Shown piece after piece: positions 59,324-64,000 of a stretch of DNA of 64,000 nucleotides. This DNA is from Microbacterium enclense. Its GTDB lineage: Bacteria; Actinomycetota; Actinomycetes; Actinomycetales; Microbacteriaceae. The position numbers and the translations under genes were made by a program. The notes below the pieces were generated by a model, which saw only the letters and a list, made by a program, of their open reading frames with translations, had not been told where the DNA came from and made no database searches. The stretch covers positions 1-64,000 of the forward strand of contig NZ_RBZY01000010.1 of NCBI RefSeq assembly GCF_004022425.1, read 5' to 3'. Each line of letters begins with the position of its first letter. Position 1 is the first letter of the stretch.

Positions 59324-59329
59324 CGCACA

Positions 59330-59351
59330 AGTCTAGGTTCCCCCTCCGACA
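59330..59351 (-). promoter_or_regulatory. RecA-NDp/PafBC-type promoter of uvrA
   Basis: On the minus strand TGTCGGAG (59351-59344), eight bases, then TAGACT (59335-59330) match the RecA-NDp pattern TTGTCRGTG-N8-TANNNT, with one change (A for T in GTG) and a lost first T. The GTG start lies six bases after TAGACT. The same arrangement is found before uvrB. Confidence 0.75.
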
Positions 59352-59431
59352 TCGGCCCCGGGTTCGCCGCCGGCGCACGGATGTGCGAGAGTGCGCGGCC
59401 CCCGCGTGCGGACGGGCGATCGGTCTGCGGC

Positions 59432-59866
59432 TCAGTCGGCGGCATCCTCGCGCCGTGCGAAGGGCGCGAGGCCGTCGCGCAGGGCGACGAGTGCCGCCTC
59501 GTCCACGCCGACGCGGGCCATGATCTGCGCGGGCACGTCCAGGGCCCGTTCGCGCAGCGCCCTTCCATCCGCCGTGAGGTCGATGTCGAGGACCCGCTCG
59601 TCGTCCGCCCGCCGCGAGCGCTCCACCCGACCCTGCGCCTCGAGGCGCTTGACGAGCGGCGACAGGGTCGCGGGTTCCATGGCGAGCTCCGCGGCGAGAG
59701 CACCCAGCGACCGCGGTGCCTGCTCCCACAGCGCGAGCATGACGAGGTACTGCGGGTGGGTGAGGCCGAGCGGTTCGAGGACCGGACGGTAGATCGACAC
59801 GATGTTGCGCGCGGCGGTGACGAGGGCGAAGCACACCTGGTTCTCCAGCCGCAGCGGATCGTCCAC
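59432..59866 (-). CDS. MarR-family transcriptional regulator
   Basis: A 144-residue regulator from GTG 59866 with GGAGGAA just before. The winged helix spans about residues 35-100, with HPQYLVMLALWEQ, the recognition helix region EPATLSPLVKRLEAQG and the wing RSRRADDERVLDIDLT. OhrR-like proteins have a Cys near residue 15; here the Cys in ENQVCFALVTA sits at that place, so organic-peroxide sensing of the OhrR type is likely. It probably represses itself and the divergent small gene through the palindrome at 59884-59895. Confidence 0.88.
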   Translation of the reverse strand: MDDPLRLENQVCFALVTAARNIVSIYRPVLEPLGLTHPQYLVMLALWEQAPRSLGALAAELAMEPATLSPLVKRLEAQGRVERSRRADDERVLDIDLTADGRALRERALDVPAQIMARVGVDEAALVALRDGLAPFARREDAAD

Positions 59867-59883
59867 GCGCTTCCTCCAATTCG

Positions 59884-59895
59884 TTAGTACACTAA
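59884..59895. promoter_or_regulatory. MarR/OhrR operator overlapping two core promoters
   Basis: TTAGT (59884-59888), AC, ACTAA (59891-59895) form a palindrome. TACACT (59888-59893) on the plus strand and TAGTGT (59894-59889) on the minus strand both fit TANNNT, so the operator covers both -10 boxes. On the plus strand the transcript would start at or next to ATG 59901. Confidence 0.7.
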
Positions 59896-59900
59896 TGATC

Positions 59901-60137
59901 ATGGCACAAAAGGATGCCGACCGACCCCCGTTGCGCGAACGCGTCCGGGCTGCCGGCGGGTGGTACCAATACCTCAACACGCGTCTGATCCGCGTGGCGG
60001 GACCTGCGTCGGTGGGGCCGTATGAGACGACGCCCGAGCCGGTGCGCACCGGGCGTCCCTGCCCGCTCTGCGGCCATGCCATGTCGGAACACAGCGTCGA
60101 CCGCTCCGGGCCCAAGCCGCTGCTGCACTGCCCCTGA
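59901..60137 (+). CDS. Small zinc-ribbon-like protein divergent from MarR
   Basis: A 78-residue protein from ATG 59901 (an in-frame ATG at 59895 lies in the operator). The C-terminus has CPLCGHAMSEHSV and a final HCP, giving three Cys and several His that could bind one zinc. The N-terminal half is basic (PPLRERVRAAGGWYQYLNTR). No ribosome binding site is visible, and the -10 box position suggests a leaderless mRNA. I do not recognise a named family. Its divergent placement suggests control by the MarR regulator. Confidence 0.7.
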   Translation: MAQKDADRPPLRERVRAAGGWYQYLNTRLIRVAGPASVGPYETTPEPVRTGRPCPLCGHAMSEHSVDRSGPKPLLHCP

Positions 60138-60187
60138 GATCCCCGAGCGACGCGCACCGGCCCGAGACCTCGGCCGCGAGGGCGGGG

Positions 60188-60610
60188 TCAGGCGAGCTGC
60201 GGTCGCCCGTCGGCATCCAAGGGCCAGCCGGGGTTGACCGCGACCTCCCACGGATGACCGTCCGGGTCGACGAAAACGCCCGAGTACCCACCCCAGGGAG
60301 TGGTCGCACCCAACCGCCCCAGGGTCGCGCCGGCGGCTACGGCATCAGTGAGTATCGCGTCGACGTCCTCGGGCGCGCGCACATTGTGCGCGAGCGTGAC
60401 GCCGCCCCACCCTCCGACGTCCGGAACGGCCGAGTCCGCGGCGAGCTTCCCGCGATCCCACAGGGCGACGACCATCCCGCCGACGTCGAAGAACGCGACC
60501 TCGCCCTCGACCGAGTCGGCGTGCCGATGCCAACCGAGACGCTCGTAGAACCGCAGCGACCGCTCCAGGTCCGCCACCCCGAGCGTGATCAGCGAGACTC
60601 TCTGCTCCAC
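60188..60610 (-). CDS. VOC-family (glyoxalase/bleomycin resistance-like) protein
   Basis: A 140-residue protein from GTG 60610. Two beta-alpha-beta-beta-beta modules are visible, with LGVADLERSLRFYERLGW in the first and GVFVDPDGHPWEVAVNPGW in the second, as in the vicinal oxygen chelate fold. Such proteins bind metal and act as dioxygenases, glyoxalases or antibiotic-binding proteins; the substrate cannot be told. It sits just after uvrB on the same strand, 13 bases from its stop. Confidence 0.85.
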   Translation of the reverse strand: MEQRVSLITLGVADLERSLRFYERLGWHRHADSVEGEVAFFDVGGMVVALWDRGKLAADSAVPDVGGWGGVTLAHNVRAPEDVDAILTDAVAAGATLGRLGATTPWGGYSGVFVDPDGHPWEVAVNPGWPLDADGRPQLA

Positions 60611-60623
60611 CGTGTCCTCCGGC

Positions 60624-62693
<2,070 letters not shown>

Positions 62694-62699
62694 GATTCC

Positions 62700-62721
62700 A
62701 GCGTAGGCGGGGCCTCCGACA
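62700..62721 (-). promoter_or_regulatory. RecA-NDp/PafBC-type promoter of uvrB
   Basis: On the minus strand TGTCGGAG (62721-62714), eight bases, then TACGCT (62705-62700) repeat the uvrA promoter pattern. The ATG at 62693 follows after six bases (GGAATC), which leaves no leader. Confidence 0.75.
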
Positions 62722-62764
62722 TCGGGGGCGGCACCGCGTTCGCCGTCGGCGAGCGACGCGCCGA

Positions 62765-63364
62765 TCAGCTCGTCGCGAGTCGCTCCCACAGCTCGTCGAC
62801 CTGCCGTCGCGTGGCATCCAGATCGCCGGTCGTGTCGATCACGACATCGGCCAGCGCCAGCCGCTCGTCGTCGCCCGCTTGCGCGGCGATGCGCGCGCGG
62901 GCCTCGGCCTCGGTGAGACCGCGCTGCGCGATCAGCCGCTGCACCCGCTGCTGCGCGGGTGCGTGGGCGACGACGACCAGGTCCCACTCGCCCGTGCCAC
63001 GGGATTCCGCCAGCAGCGGCACGTCGTACACCACGACCGCGTCGGGATCCGCCGAGAGAGCCGCCCGGAACCTCCGCTGCGACTCCTCGCGGACGGCCGG
63101 GTGAACGAGCGCGTTGAGCGCGGCCAGCCGCTCCGGGTGGCCGAAGACGCGCGAACCGAGCGCCGGCCGGTCCAGCGTCCCGTCGGGTGCGACCACGTCC
63201 GCGCCGAACTCCCGGGCGATCGCGGCCAGAACCGGCGACCCGGGTGCCTGGACGTCGCGCACGATCGCGTCGGCGTCGACCACGACGGCGCCTTTCTCGG
63301 CGAGCATGCGGGAGATGGTGGACTTTCCGGAGGCGATTCCGCCGGTCAGCGCGAGCAGTGTCAC
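62765..63364 (-). CDS. coaE: Dephospho-CoA kinase
   Basis: A 199-residue P-loop kinase from GTG 63364 with [10 protein letters not shown] (about 6-15) and [19 protein letters not shown] near residue 145, both typical of CoaE. It phosphorylates dephospho-CoA to coenzyme A, the last step of CoA synthesis. It follows uvrB's promoter region on the same strand, an order common in actinobacteria. It lacks the C-terminal GrpB/UPF0157 extension found in mycobacterial CoaE. Confidence 0.94.
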   Translation of the reverse strand: MTLLALTGGIASGKSTISRMLAEKGAVVVDADAIVRDVQAPGSPVLAAIAREFGADVVAPDGTLDRPALGSRVFGHPERLAALNALVHPAVREESQRRFRAALSADPDAVVVYDVPLLAESRGTGEWDLVVVAHAPAQQRVQRLIAQRGLTEAEARARIAAQAGDDERLALADVVIDTTGDLDATRRQVDELWERLATS

Positions 63365-63474
63365 CCATCGAGGATGCCACAGCCGCCACGCCCCGATCCG
63401 GCGGCATCCCCCGTGGGCTACCATTTCCTCAAGGCCGCATTCGCGCCCTCCGACCGGTTGGCGAGAGTGTCATC

Positions 63475-63855
63475 ATGCCGAATCCGAACGTCGTGGTCGT
63501 CATCGAAGACGATGTCGACATCCGCTCGCTGCTCAGCGCGACCCTCGAGCCCGTCGGTTTCATCGTGCACACCGCCGTTGACGGCCTCACGGGGATCGAG
63601 ACCGTCCGCCGCGTCGACCCCGCGGTGACCACGCTCGACGTCAGCATGCCGGGCCTCGATGGGTTCGAGACCGCGCGCCGCATCCGTGAGTTCAGCGGGA
63701 CGCGCATCCTGATGGTGAGCGCGCGCGTGGACGCCACCGAAGAACGTCTCGCGCGCGAAGCCGGTGCGGACGACTACCTCACGAAGCCGTTCCGGCCGCG
63801 CGAGCTCCGCGCCCGCGTCCAGGCCCTCGTCACCGAACCGGGCGACGCGCACTGA
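63475..63855 (+). CDS. Single-domain response regulator
   Basis: A 126-residue receiver domain from ATG 63475. It has the acidic pair EDD near 11-13, the phospho-acceptor Asp in TTLDVSMPG near 56, the Ser of MVSARVD near 82 and the Lys of LTKPFRP near 104. No output domain follows, so it works as a CheY- or Spo0F-like relay or binds a partner. No histidine kinase is next to it; the convergent gene at 63866 looks like a GGDEF protein. A TACCAT at 63419-63424 could be its -10 box. Confidence 0.9.
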   Translation: MPNPNVVVVIEDDVDIRSLLSATLEPVGFIVHTAVDGLTGIETVRRVDPAVTTLDVSMPGLDGFETARRIREFSGTRILMVSARVDATEERLAREAGADDYLTKPFRPRELRARVQALVTEPGDAH

Positions 63856-63865
63856 GACCCGGTCG

Positions 63866-64000
63866 TCACTCCGTCGGCATGCCGAAAGGCTGATCGCCGG
63901 TCATCGCGGCGCGGCTGGCGTCGGCGTCGGCGCGATCCACCAGGGTCGGACCGTCCGCGCCGTCCACCGAGGCGAGGGCCATACCGATCCCCACCACCGG
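63866..64000 (-). CDS. C-terminal end of a probable GGDEF (diguanylate cyclase) protein, cut by window
   Basis: The last 44 codons of a leftward frame are visible, read from the window edge: VVGIGMALASVDG, then LVDRADADASRAAM and a stop at 63866-63868. SIG-like GIGMA followed about 15 residues later by RADADASRAAM resembles the end of GGDEF domains (RADAAMYRAK type). The assignment rests on this short tail only. It converges on the response regulator with a 10-base gap. Confidence 0.5.
   Translation of the reverse strand, partial: PVVGIGMALASVDGADGPTLVDRADADASRAAMTGDQPFGMPTE

Overview
The window is GC-rich, gene-dense actinobacterial DNA that looks like chromosome of the family Microbacteriaceae, most like Microbacterium. 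The reasons are: high GC; many GTG starts and 4-base GTGA/ATGA gene overlaps; actinobacterial markers (RbpA, WhiA, OpcA, the short GlgA/GlgM glycogen synthase, DUF3099, SURF1); and the gene order sufB-sufD-Rieske-sufC-sufT and tkt-tal-pgi-zwf-opcA-pgl. No rRNA, tRNA, CRISPR array, insertion sequence or prophage was seen. No gene-free stretch exceeds about 290 bases.

Layout. 1-3.0 kb: a cut-off EamA exporter divergent from a CGNR zinc-finger regulator, an alpha/beta hydrolase and a DnaQ-like exonuclease. 3.1-5.1 kb: a DUF222/HNH protein and ribosomal protein L31 type B. 5.2-12.1 kb: a lone ABC ATPase, divergent glycogen genes (glgA/glgM and glgC), luxS, serB, a hydrolase and fabG. 11.5-15.2 kb: small membrane and zinc-ribbon proteins, SURF1 and an ABC-F protein. 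15.4-20.4 kb: a ferric-siderophore ABC importer (binding lipoprotein, two permeases, ATPase) and a siderophore-interacting reductase, both with iron-box-like operators. 20.4-25.9 kb: a PatB/MalY aminotransferase and the suf operon. 26-28.7 kb: ctaA, a small membrane protein and ctaB. 28.9-37 kb: a compact pentose-phosphate operon. 37.2-47.8 kb: accessory region with a LuxR/LAL regulator and a probable synthase-type exopolysaccharide locus (processive GT2, UDP-sugar dehydrogenase, epimerase, GlmS paralogue, polysaccharide deacetylase, lipoprotein). 47.8-52.3 kb: rbpA, secG, tpiA, pgk, gap, sod. 52.4-63.4 kb: whiA, rapZ, uvrC, uvrA, a MarR module, a VOC protein, uvrB, coaE. 63.4-64 kb: a single-domain response regulator and the tail of a probable GGDEF protein.

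Three signals stand out beyond the gene content. First, the heptamer GGATGCC/GGCATCC occurs about twice per kilobase, far above base-composition expectation, and is often paired head-to-head in terminator stems, as DNA uptake sequences are in Neisseria and Pasteurellaceae. Second, uvrA and uvrB carry the same TGTCGGAG-N8-TANNNT promoter (RecA-NDp/PafBC type) placed exactly six bases before the start codon, which implies leaderless, RecA-independent damage-induced transcripts. Third, the 39.7-47.8 kb locus has the parts for an amino-sugar/uronate polymer but no Wzx/Wzy, so it may make an undescribed synthase-dependent exopolysaccharide.
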